Shown: positions 19,997 to 29,504 of the stretch, in pieces
How the letters are laid out: every line of letters begins with the position of its first letter
How positions within the stretch are numbered: position 1 is the stretch's first letter
Assembly (NCBI RefSeq): GCF_000155975.1
Contig: NZ_GG730299.1
Span: 1,274,734 to 1,338,733, forward strand
Origin: Citrobacter youngae ATCC 29220
GTDB lineage: Bacteria; Pseudomonadota; Gammaproteobacteria; Enterobacterales; Enterobacteriaceae
Direction of reading: 5' to 3'
DNA: 64,000 nt
Notes under the pieces: model-generated
The model's input: the letters and a program-made list of their open reading frames with translations, nothing else
The model's database searches: none
What the model was told of the DNA's origin: nothing
Made by a program: the position numbers and the translations under genes

Positions 19997-21025
19997 TTAG
20001 CTGAACGTCAGTCCGTCGTATTTTTTCCACCGATAATTTACAGCGGATATAATCCAGCAGCCGACAAAAACGCCAATAATCACAAAACCGACATTACCCA
20101 TATGGTCGCTCAAATTGCTGACGGCATCCCACATGCCCCCCTGGAGTGAAAAGGCATCCGACAGCAGCCCCAGCGCCTCGAGCCCGCCAATAAACAGCGC
20201 AACAATCACCGAGGTTCCGGTGATGGTCATATTGTAATAAAGCTTGCGTTGCGGCTTATTAAACGCCCATCCGTAGGCCTCAACCATCAGAATACTGTCG
20301 AGGCAATCAATCAGCGCCATACCGCAGGTAAACAGCGCCGGGAAAACTAATATCGACCAAACCGACATACCACTGGACGCGCTTGATGCGGAGATACCCA
20401 GGAGCGAAATTTCCGTGGCGGTATCGAAGCCGAGGCCAAACAGAAAACCGACAAAATACATATGCCAGTCTTTGCCCACCAACCGGAAAGCTGAACGGAA
20501 GATCCAGTTCATCGGGCCTGAAACCGCGATCTCTTCCGGGTTGCCAGCATACGTACCTGTGCGTTTCAGATGGCGAAACGCCTTCCAGACATGACAGAAA
20601 ATAACGAGATTGATAGCAGCCAGAATCAACAGAAATGCGGCAGAGACGGTAGTACCAATCAGGCCGCCGATATTCTGAAACCATGCCATATGCTGCTTAA
20701 AAACGCTGGTAGTCAGGGCTATACCAATACTTGCCAGCACCACAATGGTGGAGTGCCCAAGAGAGAACCAGGCTCCCGTCGTCAGGGCACGTTTGTTCTG
20801 CTGCATCAGTTTTCGCGTAGCGCTATCTATAGCGGCAATATGGTCGGCATCTACGGCATGGCGTAAACCGTAGCACCACGCGATAAGGCTCAGAGCCAGC
20901 AGCGACGTATGGTTACGAAATGCAGAAAATGCCCACAGCCACGCCACCACGTTTGCTCCAGCGAGTATAACCACCAACAAAATAATGTTCGGGCGTTTCT
21001 TTAATAGTGAAAACAATAAGTTCAT
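19997..21025 (-). CDS. NiCoT-family nickel/cobalt transporter (HoxN/NixA type)
   Basis: 342 residues from an ATG with GGAG 5 bases ahead. There are about eight membrane helices. The NiCoT signature is intact: RHAVDADHI (55-63) in helix II and LGFDTATE further on. These are the metal-recognition motifs of high-affinity nickel or cobalt permeases, which take up trace metal for urease, hydrogenases or cobalamin. The gene points back toward rstA and sits inside what is a single rstAB operon in K-12. No NikR operator (GTATGA-N16-TCATAC) was found. A partial Fur-like stretch lies at 21104-21122. Confidence 0.9.
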   Translation of the reverse strand: MNLLFSLLKKRPNIILLVVILAGANVVAWLWAFSAFRNHTSLLALSLIAWCYGLRHAVDADHIAAIDSATRKLMQQNKRALTTGAWFSLGHSTIVVLASIGIALTTSVFKQHMAWFQNIGGLIGTTVSAAFLLILAAINLVIFCHVWKAFRHLKRTGTYAGNPEEIAVSGPMNWIFRSAFRLVGKDWHMYFVGFLFGLGFDTATEISLLGISASSASSGMSVWSILVFPALFTCGMALIDCLDSILMVEAYGWAFNKPQRKLYYNMTITGTSVIVALFIGGLEALGLLSDAFSLQGGMWDAVSNLSDHMGNVGFVIIGVFVGCWIISAVNYRWKKYDGLTFS

Positions 21026-21239
21026 TGTCTCCAACCCGATAATTTTGTACTCAAAAACACACCACACCACCGTTTACTGATTGATGAATAAAACATTTAA
21101 CAGGCTAATGATAACTCTTAAGAATTACCAGCCCAGTGTTATAGATCAAAGTTGGCTATTATGGACAACAGCACTATCTGGCACATCCTGATATGTTTGT
21201 GTGCCATGCTGAGTGTGTTTTTTAGTCGAGGAGGATCCT

Positions 21240-22031
21240 ATGATCGTTTTATGCAAAGCCTGCGGGACATCCTATGAGATAACGCATTCTCATCCACAAC
21301 ATTGCGCTATCTGTAACGATGAACGCCAGTATGTCCCCGCTGCCGGGCAGCAATGGATCGATTTCTCCGCCCTTTGCGCTTCGCACACCAACAAGTGGAA
21401 ACAACACAACAGCGATCTTCTCAGCCTTCGCACCGTTCCTGATTTTGCGATCGATCAGCGCGCATTTGTCCTACGCACACCCGAGGGCAATATTCTCTGG
21501 GACTGTATTGCCACACTCGATGATGCCACAAAAATGCTCATAACGTCTCTGGGCGGGCTTAAGGCCATCGCGATATCACATCCTCATTATTACACCACCA
21601 TGCAGGACTGGGCTGAAGAATTTAACGCTCCGATTTACCTTCATGCCAATGACCGCAAGTGGGTAATGCGCGACAGCCCGTGGATTAGATTTTGGGATGG
21701 CGATACCCTGGAACTGACCCGGGAGGTCAGTGTGATACGTTTGGGCGGACACTTTGCCGGCGGCTGCGTGTTGCACTGGGCACGAGATGAAGGCGTGGTT
21801 CTTTCCGGCGACATTGTTCAGGTCACTCCGGGGGCTCATGCCGTCTCCTTTATGTGGAGCTACCCCAACATGCTGCCCCTACCAGCCGCAGCGGTCAGCG
21901 ATATTATCCGCCGCCTGCAAGCGGTAAAATTCAAACAACTCTTCGGCGCGTTTGAGGGCAAAGACATTATGGATAATGCCGATGAAATCGTGCAGCGTTC
22001 AGGTGAAAACTATATTTCCTGTCTTGGATAA
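21240..22031 (+). CDS. Zinc-ribbon metallo-beta-lactamase-fold protein
   Basis: 263 residues from an ATG with a strong GAGGAGG site. The N-terminus has a rubredoxin-like zinc ribbon (CKAC at 5-8, CAIC at 22-25). The rest follows the MBL fold: HPHYYT, GGHFAGGCV, SGDIV and a late GAFEG. The canonical HxHxDH motif is reduced to HPH with no Asp-His after it, so the second metal site may be missing. No signal peptide is present. Homologues are often annotated only as MBL-fold hydrolases; the substrate is unknown. It lies divergent from the NiCoT gene, so the two share a 214-base control region. Confidence 0.78.
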   Translation: MIVLCKACGTSYEITHSHPQHCAICNDERQYVPAAGQQWIDFSALCASHTNKWKQHNSDLLSLRTVPDFAIDQRAFVLRTPEGNILWDCIATLDDATKMLITSLGGLKAIAISHPHYYTTMQDWAEEFNAPIYLHANDRKWVMRDSPWIRFWDGDTLELTREVSVIRLGGHFAGGCVLHWARDEGVVLSGDIVQVTPGAHAVSFMWSYPNMLPLPAAAVSDIIRRLQAVKFKQLFGAFEGKDIMDNADEIVQRSGENYISCLG

Positions 22032-22060
22032 GCAGACAGTTTGTCTGTTATTGGCGCTCA

Positions 22061-22402
22061 TCAGGATGATATGGGATAGAAATGATAGACTGCTCCAATG
22101 ACAGATACATTCACTATCACACTGATAATGAAGTAGGTTTTGAATGGCTGTTTTTGTGTTTTATGGCGAAAGATTTGTTGACCCACTATTGCGCCGCCCC
22201 ATCCGCCAACAACACCGAATACCAGCAACGTCAATTCCGGCACTCGGCGCCAGGACTTGCGAGCCGCCATTTTGTCCACGCCGTATATCGCCAACGTCAG
22301 TATGTTGGCAAGTAATAGCCACATAAGCACGGGATGCGCGGTGAAAATACAGCCTGTCGCTGCGAAAATAAGTAGCAAATAACAACAACGATTGAAATTC
22401 AT
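22061..22402 (-). CDS. DUF1294 small membrane protein
   Basis: 113 residues with three to four membrane segments. The DUF1294 pattern is clear: YGVDKMAARKSWRRVPE, then GGWGGAIVGQQIFRHKTQKQPF. No function is established for this family; some members have an extra cold-shock domain, absent here. It converges with the MBL gene and is divergent from rstB. It belongs to the three-gene insert between rstA and rstB. Confidence 0.82.
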   Translation of the reverse strand: MNFNRCCYLLLIFAATGCIFTAHPVLMWLLLANILTLAIYGVDKMAARKSWRRVPELTLLVFGVVGGWGGAIVGQQIFRHKTQKQPFKTYFIISVIVNVSVIGAVYHFYPISS

Positions 22403-22467
22403 ATTTTTAAATCACAGCAATTTTGAGAGTATCGGTAAGCATTATATTGCGTATTCGGTGATTTTAT

Positions 22468-23769
22468 ATGAAGAAGCTGTTTGTACAGTTTTATCTCCTG
22501 CTGTTTGTCTGCTTTCTGGTGATGACCCTGCTGGTCGGCCTGGTATACAAATTCACCGCAGAACGCGCGGGCAGACAGTCGCTCGACGATTTAATGAAAA
22601 GCTCGTTGTACCTGATGCGCAGTGAGCTACGCGAGATCCCCCCGCGCGACTGGGGTAAGACGCTAAAGGAGATGGATTTGAATCTCTCTTTTGATCTGCG
22701 CGTTGAACCGCTGAATAAATACACGCTGGACGCTCCAACCATGCAGCGCCTGCGCGAAGGCGATATCGTCGCGCTTGACGATCAATACACTTTTATTCAA
22801 CGGATCCCACGCAGCCATTACGTGCTGGCCGTCGGCCCGGTTCCCTACCTCTATTTTCTGCATCAAATGCGCCTGCTGGACGTCGCGTTGATGGCGTTCA
22901 TTGCCATTTCGCTGGCCTTTCCGGTGCTGATCTGGATGCGCCCCCACTGGCAGGAAATGCTCCGACTGGAAGCCGCTGCGCAACGTTTTGGTGAAGGACA
23001 TCTTGGTGAACGCCTCCATTTTGATAACGGTTCCAGTTTTGAGCGTCTTGGTGTGGCGTTTAACCAGATGGCGGACAATATCAATGCGCTGATCGCCAGT
23101 AAAAAACAGCTTATCGATGGTATTGCCCATGAGCTTCGGACCCCACTGGTACGCTTACGTTACCGACTGGAGATGAGTGAGAATCTCACCGAACAGGAAT
23201 CCCACGCTCTGAATCGTGATATAGGCCAACTGGAAGCCTTAATCGAAGAGCTACTGACCTACGCCCGGCTGGACCGCCCACAAAATGAATTGAAGCTGAG
23301 CGTACCCGACCTGCCCGTTTGGCTGACAACCCATCTTGAGGATGTGCAAAGCGTCAATCCTGACCGTGCGGTGCGCTTACGCCACCTTAAAAGTGGCGAC
23401 TACGGTGCGCTGGATATGCGTCTGATGGAGCGCGTGCTGGATAATCTGCTGAATAACGCCCTGCGCTATTGCCAGTCTACAGTTCAAGCGAGCCTGATGT
23501 TGAACGGCAATCAGGCGACGCTGGTTGTGGAAGACGACGGGCCCGGTATTGCTCCAGACGCCCGCGAACAAATTTTTGAACCGTTTGTTCGCCTTGACCC
23601 CAGCCGTGACCGGGCAACTGGTGGATGCGGGCTAGGGTTAGCCATCGTCCGCTCAATTGCGTTGGCTATGGGCGGTACGGTCGTCTGCGATGAAAGTGAA
23701 CTTGGCGGAGCCCGCTTTTGTTTCAGTTGGCCCGTCTGGCATAACATTCCTGAAATTTCAGCTGCCTGA
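22468..23769 (+). CDS. rstB: Sensor histidine kinase RstB
   Basis: 433 residues, equal to E. coli RstB. Membrane segment 1 is at about 7-28, the periplasmic sensor at 29-135, membrane segment 2 at about 136-156, then HAMP and kinase domains with His221 in IDGIAHELRTPLVRL, N-box NLLNNALRY and G-boxes EDDGPGI and GGCGLGLAI. It phosphorylates RstA. Because a terminator and opposing genes separate it from rstA, it must have its own promoter in the 65 bases between it and the DUF1294 gene. tus follows in the same direction. Confidence 0.95.
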   Translation: MKKLFVQFYLLLFVCFLVMTLLVGLVYKFTAERAGRQSLDDLMKSSLYLMRSELREIPPRDWGKTLKEMDLNLSFDLRVEPLNKYTLDAPTMQRLREGDIVALDDQYTFIQRIPRSHYVLAVGPVPYLYFLHQMRLLDVALMAFIAISLAFPVLIWMRPHWQEMLRLEAAAQRFGEGHLGERLHFDNGSSFERLGVAFNQMADNINALIASKKQLIDGIAHELRTPLVRLRYRLEMSENLTEQESHALNRDIGQLEALIEELLTYARLDRPQNELKLSVPDLPVWLTTHLEDVQSVNPDRAVRLRHLKSGDYGALDMRLMERVLDNLLNNALRYCQSTVQASLMLNGNQATLVVEDDGPGIAPDAREQIFEPFVRLDPSRDRATGGCGLGLAIVRSIALAMGGTVVCDESELGGARFCFSWPVWHNIPEISAA

Positions 23770-23810
23770 CTCAGACTGCTCGGTGGTCAGGTGGCGGATG
23801 GTGTGCTATA

Positions 23811-23833
23811 AAAAAGTATGTTGTAACTAAAAT
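23811..23833 (+). other. TerB-type replication terminator site
   Basis: The core GTATGTTGTAACTAAA (23816-23831) is identical to the E. coli TerB core and fits the Ter consensus AGNATGTTGTAAYKAA. It sits 10 bases before the tus start, as in E. coli, where Tus bound there also represses its own gene. With the G6 of the site on the left, the blocking face is toward rstB, so forks moving rightward would be stopped. Confidence 0.93.
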
Positions 23834-23842
23834 GGTAAACCT

Positions 23843-24772
23843 ATGGCCCGTTACGATCTCGTCGACCGCCTGAACGGCACCTTCCGCCAGATGGAACAAG
23901 CGCTGGCGCTTCTGAACGAAAACCTGTTGCAGCAGACGCTGCTGGTTGCGCGCGTCTTCTCGTTACCGGAAGTGGTCAAGGAGGCAGAGCATGCCCCATT
24001 ACAAAGCATTGATGTTAAGCAGCATTTAGGCAAAGAGGCTGAAACGCTGGCGCTAGGCCACTATCGTCACCTGTTTATCCAGCAACAATCCGAGAATCGG
24101 AGCAGCAAAGCGGCCGTCCGTCTTCCGGGCGTGTTGTGCTATCAGGTGGATAACGCGGCGCAAAGCGCCCTGGAAGAACAAATTCAGCGCATTAACCAGT
24201 TGAAAACCACTTTTGAACGCATTGTCACTGTGGAATCGGGACTGGTGCCGGCTGCGCGTTTCGAATGGGTGCATCGCCACCTGCCGGGGCTGATTACGCT
24301 GAATGCGTATCGTACGCTCACGCTGGTGAAAGAACCCGCCACCCTGCGCTTTGGCTGGGCTAACAAACACATTATTAAAAACCTGAAGCGCGATGAAGTC
24401 CTACAGCAACTGGAAAAGAGCCTGACGTCGCCGCGCAGCGTACATCCGTGGACGCGTGAAGAGTGGCAGGCGAAGCTGGAACGGGAATATCAGGATATCG
24501 CCGCCCTGCCGCAACAGGCAAAACTGAAGATCAAAAGACCGGTAAAAGTGCAGCCCATCGCCCGCGTCTGGTACCAGGGAGAGCAAAAGCAGGTGCAATA
24601 CGCCTGTCCGACGCCGTTGATTGCGCTGATTAACAACGACAATGGCATGGTCGTACCGGATATCGGCGAGTTGCTGAATTACGATGCCGACAATGTTCAG
24701 CATCGTTTTAAGCCTCAGGCGCAGCCGTTGAGATTGATTATTCCCCGACTGCACCTGTACGTTGCGGATTAA
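23843..24772 (+). CDS. tus: Replication terminus site-binding protein Tus
   Basis: 309 residues, the usual length. The sequence opens [18 protein letters not shown] and is collinear with E. coli Tus throughout, including the basic linkers that grip DNA ([26 protein letters not shown]). Tus bound to a Ter site stops the DnaB helicase from one side, trapping forks in the terminus. The gene follows rstB by 73 bases, with the TerB site in between. The end overlaps convergent fumC by 4 bases. Confidence 0.97.
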   Translation: MARYDLVDRLNGTFRQMEQALALLNENLLQQTLLVARVFSLPEVVKEAEHAPLQSIDVKQHLGKEAETLALGHYRHLFIQQQSENRSSKAAVRLPGVLCYQVDNAAQSALEEQIQRINQLKTTFERIVTVESGLVPAARFEWVHRHLPGLITLNAYRTLTLVKEPATLRFGWANKHIIKNLKRDEVLQQLEKSLTSPRSVHPWTREEWQAKLEREYQDIAALPQQAKLKIKRPVKVQPIARVWYQGEQKQVQYACPTPLIALINNDNGMVVPDIGELLNYDADNVQHRFKPQAQPLRLIIPRLHLYVAD

Positions 24773-26172
24773 CTGCCCGGTCGCATGCTGCCAACCATCA
24801 GTTCCGGGCGTACCCAACTGTCAAATTCAGCTTCAGTTAAATATCCCAGCGCCAGGGCTGATGCTTTTAACGTCAACCCTTCCTTGTGCGCTTTTTTGGC
24901 TATTTCAGCGGCTTTATCGTAACCAATATGGGTATTGAGCGCGGTAACCAGCATCAACGACTCGTTAAGTAGTTGGTCGATCCGCTCCCGGTTAGGTTCA
25001 ATTCCGATCGCGCAGTGCTCGTTAAAGCTTTCCATCCCGTCCGCCAGCAAACGCACCGATTGCAGGAAGTTGTGGATAACCATCGGTCGATAAACGTTGA
25101 GCTCAAAGTTACCTGACGCCCCGCCCATATTAATGGCAACATCATTGCCCATCACCTGGCAACAAAGCATGGTCAGCGCCTCACACTGGGTCGGATTGAC
25201 CTTGCCCGGCATGATAGAACTCCCCGGTTCGTTTTCCGGGATTGAAATTTCACCGATCCCGCAGCGCGGACCGGATGCCAGCCAGCGCACATCGTTGGCG
25301 ATTTTCATCAGTGACGCCGCCAGCCCTTTTAGCGCGCCATGGGCATGAACAAGCGCATCGCAGGTGGCCAGCGCTTCAAATTTATTCGGCGCGGTCACGA
25401 ACGGCGCACAGGTGATGACCCGCAGTTCATCTGCGACCCGGCGGGCATACTCCGGATGGGTGTTCAGTCCGGTCCCTACCGCGGTTCCTCCCAACGCCAG
25501 TTCCGCCACGTGCGGTAAACTGTTTTCAATGTGTCTGAGGTTATGTTCGAGCATTGCCACCCAACCAGAAATCTCCTGACCAAGCGTAAGCGGGGTTGCA
25601 TCTTGCAGATGCGTACGACCAATTTTGACGATATCGGCAAACGAATGTGATTTATCACTGAGCGTTTTGGTCAACACGGTTAACTGCGGTATCAGCGACT
25701 TACGCAGCGCCAGCAGCGCGGCAACGTGCATGGCGGTCGGGAAGACATCATTCGAGCTTTGACTTTTATTGACATCATCGTTGGGGTGTACTTTGCGCTC
25801 CATCCCGCGCACGCCGCCCAGCAATTCGCTGGCCCGGTTTGCCAGCACCTCATTCATGTTCATATTGCTTTGCGTGCCGGAGCCCGTCTGCCAGATAGCC
25901 AGCGGAAACTCATCGCGATGTTTATCCGCCAGCACCTCATCCGCAGCCTGCATAATGGCCCTGGCTTTATCCTCCGCCAGCAGCCCGAGATCCTCATTAA
26001 CCTTTGCGGCGGCGCGTTTCGTTAGCGCCAACGCATGGATCAGCGAGACCGGCATCTTCTCCGTTGATATGCGAAAATGCTCCAGCGAACGTTGGGTTTG
26101 CGCGCCCCAAAGCTTATCGGCTGGAACATCAATCGCGCCCATTGAATCATTCTCGCGGCGTACCGTTACCAT
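24769..26172 (-). CDS. fumC: Fumarate hydratase class II FumC
   Basis: 467 residues. The fumarase/aspartase signature [15 protein letters not shown] is intact, with the catalytic Ser in the GSS loop; His in [16 protein letters not shown] is the general acid site. It interconverts fumarate and malate in the TCA cycle without an iron-sulfur cluster. In E. coli it takes over under oxidative stress or iron limitation (SoxRS, Fur). It lies downstream of fumA with a terminator between, so it has its own promoter. Confidence 0.97.
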   Translation of the reverse strand: MVTVRRENDSMGAIDVPADKLWGAQTQRSLEHFRISTEKMPVSLIHALALTKRAAAKVNEDLGLLAEDKARAIMQAADEVLADKHRDEFPLAIWQTGSGTQSNMNMNEVLANRASELLGGVRGMERKVHPNDDVNKSQSSNDVFPTAMHVAALLALRKSLIPQLTVLTKTLSDKSHSFADIVKIGRTHLQDATPLTLGQEISGWVAMLEHNLRHIENSLPHVAELALGGTAVGTGLNTHPEYARRVADELRVITCAPFVTAPNKFEALATCDALVHAHGALKGLAASLMKIANDVRWLASGPRCGIGEISIPENEPGSSIMPGKVNPTQCEALTMLCCQVMGNDVAINMGGASGNFELNVYRPMVIHNFLQSVRLLADGMESFNEHCAIGIEPNRERIDQLLNESLMLVTALNTHIGYDKAAEIAKKAHKEGLTLKASALALGYLTEAEFDSWVRPELMVGSMRPGS

Positions 26173-26283
26173 TACCTGCTCCTTACATTAACAATTGATT
26201 AGGTTATGTTTCGACATTGCCCATTTACACTGGTCTTATGAGTATTAACGAGGATTACGCTGTCGTTTGGTGGTTCGTGCGAT

Positions 26284-26309
26284 AAAAAAAACCGCCCCGA
26301 AAGGCGGCT
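26284..26309 (-). terminator. Terminator after fumA
   Basis: On the minus strand, CCGCC-TTTCGG-GGCGG is followed by at least seven T residues. It starts directly after the fumA stop and separates it from fumC. Confidence 0.85.
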
Positions 26310-26313
26310 GACG

Positions 26314-27960
26314 TTACTTAACGCAGCGTGCGCACTGCGACGTCTGAATTTGCTTGAAGAAATCGTTGCCTTTGTCATCCACCAGGATAAACGCCGGGAA
26401 ATCTTCCACTTCAATTTTCCAGATGGCTTCCATCCCCAGTTCAGGGTATTCCACACATTCCAGACTCTTGATACTGCCCTGGGCCAGCACCGCTGCCGGG
26501 CCGCCGATACTGCCCAGGTAGAAGCCGCCATGCTTATGACAGGCATCGGTCACCTGCTGACTGCGGTTACCTTTCGCCAGCATGATCATGCTCCCACCCG
26601 CGGCCTGAAGCTGGTCAACATACGAGTCCATACGCCCGGCCGTGGTTGGGCCAAGCGAACCAGAGGCATAGCCTTCCGGCGTTTTTGCCGGTCCGGCGTA
26701 ATAGATGGGGTGATCTTTAATATACTGCGGCAAATTTTCGCCGCTATCCAGGCGTTCTTTCAGTTTCGCATGCGCAATATCACGGCCAACAATAATGGTA
26801 CCGTTAAGCGACAGACGCGTAGAAACCGGGTACTGTGACAACTGCGCCAGGATCTCTTTCATCGGACGATTGAGGTCAACGCGCACCGCTTCCCCCTCTC
26901 CCGCCTGACGCAACTCTTCAGGTATATATTTGCCTGGATTATGCTCCAGTTTTTCTATCCAGATACCTTCACGGTTGATCATGGCTTTGATGTTTCGATC
27001 GGCTGAACAAGAGACGCCCATACCAACCGGACACGACGCGCCGTGACGCGGCAGGCGGATCACGCGGATATCGTGAGCGAAGTATTTTCCGCCAAACTGC
27101 GCGCCCAGCCCCAAATTCTGCGCCTCGATCAGCAGCTCTTTTTCCAGCTCCACATCACGGAATGCCTGACCATGTTCGTTCCCTTCGGTCGGCAGCTCAT
27201 CGTAGTATTTTGCCGACGCCAGTTTCACCGTTTTCAGCGTGGCTTCCGCTGACGTACCGCCAATCACAAAGGCAATGTGATACGGCGGGCAAGCCGCTGT
27301 TCCCAGCGTGCGCATCTTCTCAACCAGGTAATTTTTTAACTTGCCCGGCGAGAGCAGCGCTTTGGTTTCCTGGTACAGATAGGTTTTGTTCGCCGAACCA
27401 CCGCCTTTGGCAATACACAGGAATTTGTATTCATCGCCGTCAACGCTGTACAAATCGATCTGTGCTGGCAGGTTGGTGCCGGTGTTGACCTCTTTATACA
27501 TATCCAGCGCGGCGTTTTGTGAATAGCGCAGGTTGTCTTCGATATAGGTGTTATACACGCCTCGCGCCAGTGCCGCTTCATCACCGCCGCCGGTCCAGAC
27601 GCGCTGACCTTTTTTACCCACGATAATCGCCGTGCCGGTGTCCTGACAGGTCGGCAAAATACCTTTCGCCGCGATGTCAGAGTTGCGCAGGAATTGCAGG
27701 GCCACATATTTGTCGTTTTCACTGGCTTCCGGATCGCGCAGGATATCGGCCACCTGCTGCTGATGCGCAGGACGCAGCATAAACGACGCATCATGAAAAG
27801 CCTGGCGAGCCAGCAGGGTTAGCGCTTGCGGCGCGACTTTAATAACCTCCTGCCCTTCAAATTCGGCAACGGAGACATAGTCGCTGGTCAGCAGATAATA
27901 TTCGGTATCATCCTTTTTAAGCGGGAAAGGATGCTGATAATGAAAGGGTTTGTTTGACAT
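26314..27960 (-). CDS. fumA: Fumarate hydratase class I FumA
   Basis: 548 residues, the same as E. coli FumA. It is an oxygen-sensitive 4Fe-4S hydro-lyase; the cluster cysteines lie in [21 protein letters not shown] and related segments. It converts fumarate to malate in aerobic and microaerobic growth. The product opens [18 protein letters not shown]. It is divergent from manA across 262 bases, where CRP, ArcA and Fnr act in E. coli; I could not place those sites by eye. Confidence 0.97.
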   Translation of the reverse strand: MSNKPFHYQHPFPLKKDDTEYYLLTSDYVSVAEFEGQEVIKVAPQALTLLARQAFHDASFMLRPAHQQQVADILRDPEASENDKYVALQFLRNSDIAAKGILPTCQDTGTAIIVGKKGQRVWTGGGDEAALARGVYNTYIEDNLRYSQNAALDMYKEVNTGTNLPAQIDLYSVDGDEYKFLCIAKGGGSANKTYLYQETKALLSPGKLKNYLVEKMRTLGTAACPPYHIAFVIGGTSAEATLKTVKLASAKYYDELPTEGNEHGQAFRDVELEKELLIEAQNLGLGAQFGGKYFAHDIRVIRLPRHGASCPVGMGVSCSADRNIKAMINREGIWIEKLEHNPGKYIPEELRQAGEGEAVRVDLNRPMKEILAQLSQYPVSTRLSLNGTIIVGRDIAHAKLKERLDSGENLPQYIKDHPIYYAGPAKTPEGYASGSLGPTTAGRMDSYVDQLQAAGGSMIMLAKGNRSQQVTDACHKHGGFYLGSIGGPAAVLAQGSIKSLECVEYPELGMEAIWKIEVEDFPAFILVDDKGNDFFKQIQTSQCARCVK

Positions 27961-28222
27961 TGTGCTCTCACTTACTGCTCGGTCTGGTTATTCTCTGGGC
28001 AGATGTTCCATTGCCCTGCTTCCCTGCCGCAGTTCAGGTTGTAGAAGACAAGGCTTTCTGCAACCAGAATTACCCAGGGTATTAAAAGCGAGTAACCATA
28101 TCTTACACAATTCTTTAACAAAAACTGAGACAAGTACGACTTTTTACATGTGCAGGTTACTTCCCTTAGGGTTTCTTGGTTTAATAGCCGCAGAAAATTC
28201 CACATTGAAACAGGGCTTGAGA

Positions 28223-29398
28223 ATGCAAAAACTCATTAACTCAGTGCAGAACTACGCCTGGGGAAGTAAAACTGCGTTAACGGAACTTTATGGGATGGCT
28301 AACCCCGCTCAGCAACCAATGGCTGAGCTGTGGATGGGCGCACATCCGAAAAGCAGTTCGCAGGTTCTGGGCGCTGACGGTCAGACGATCGCCCTGCGCG
28401 ATGTCATCGAACGCGATAAATCGGCGCTGTTAGGCGAGGCTGTTGCCAAACGCTTTGGTGAGCTGCCTTTCCTGTTTAAAGTGCTCTGCGCCGCGCAACC
28501 TCTTTCGATTCAGGTTCATCCTAACAAGCACAACTCTGAAATCGGATTTGCCAAAGAAAATGCGGCGGGGATCCCCATGGATGCCGCCGAGCGCAACTAC
28601 AAAGATCCTAACCACAAACCGGAACTGGTTTTTGCTTTGACGCCGTTCCTGGCAATGAACGCATTTCGCGAGTTCTCCGATATTGTTGCATTGTTACAAC
28701 CGGTTTCTGCCGCGCATCCGGCTATTGCGCATTTCCTGCAGGAGCCGTGTGCAGAACGTCTGAGCTATCTTTTCGCCAGCTTGCTGAATATGCAGGATGA
28801 GGAAAAATCCCATGCGCTGGCGATCCTGAAATCGGCGCTGAACAGCCAGCAGGGCGAACCCTGGCAGACCATTCGCCTGGTAGCCGACTTTTATCCGAAC
28901 GACAGTGGACTCTTCTCCCCGCTGCTGCTTAATGTGGTGAAGCTCAATCCTGGCGAAGCGATGTTCTTATTTGCCGAAACGCCACACGCCTATCTGCAAG
29001 GTGTGGCGCTTGAGGTCATGGCTAACTCGGACAACGTACTGCGCGCCGGACTGACGCCAAAATATATTGATATCCCGGAACTGGTCGCCAACGTTAAGTT
29101 TGTCGCTAAGCCGGCTAACCAGTTGTTGACCACACCGATTAAAACGGCTGGCGAACTGGATTTCCCGATCCCGGTCGACGATTTTGCGTTCTCTCTGCAC
29201 GAATTGACCGCCGATGGCGCGGATATCAGCCAGCAAAGCGCCGCAATTTTATTCTGCATCGAAGGTCAGGCGGTGCTGAGCAAAGGCGAGCAGCGTCTGG
29301 TCCTGCAGCCGGGTGAGTCGGCCTTTATTAGCGCGAATGAATCGCCGGTAAACGTCAGCGGCACGGGCCGTTTAGCTCGGGTTTATAACAAGCTGTAG
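28223..29398 (+). CDS. manA: Mannose-6-phosphate isomerase ManA
   Basis: 391 residues from MQKLINSVQNYAWGS, the family start; the frame is open 91 codons further upstream but that part does not resemble the enzyme. Type I phosphomannose isomerase marks: QVHPNK and the zinc-binding His/Glu residues around it, YKDPNHKPE and ETPHAYLQG. It interconverts fructose-6-phosphate and mannose-6-phosphate in the cytosol, linking glycolysis to GDP-mannose and mannose use. It is divergent from fumA. Confidence 0.96.
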   Translation: MQKLINSVQNYAWGSKTALTELYGMANPAQQPMAELWMGAHPKSSSQVLGADGQTIALRDVIERDKSALLGEAVAKRFGELPFLFKVLCAAQPLSIQVHPNKHNSEIGFAKENAAGIPMDAAERNYKDPNHKPELVFALTPFLAMNAFREFSDIVALLQPVSAAHPAIAHFLQEPCAERLSYLFASLLNMQDEEKSHALAILKSALNSQQGEPWQTIRLVADFYPNDSGLFSPLLLNVVKLNPGEAMFLFAETPHAYLQGVALEVMANSDNVLRAGLTPKYIDIPELVANVKFVAKPANQLLTTPIKTAGELDFPIPVDDFAFSLHELTADGADISQQSAAILFCIEGQAVLSKGEQRLVLQPGESAFISANESPVNVSGTGRLARVYNKL

Positions 29399-29504
29399 CA
29401 AGATACTGATATTTTTAACAACTCTTGCTAAGCTGTAGTGAGTTAAAGACATGTCACTTCTCCAGGCGTCTTCAAACGCCTGGTTTTATTTTATGGATAT
29501 CGAA

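Noticed and set aside
27950-28222. N-terminal extension of manA
   Set aside because: It would add 91 residues unlike any phosphomannose isomerase; the ATG at 28223 begins the conserved sequence.
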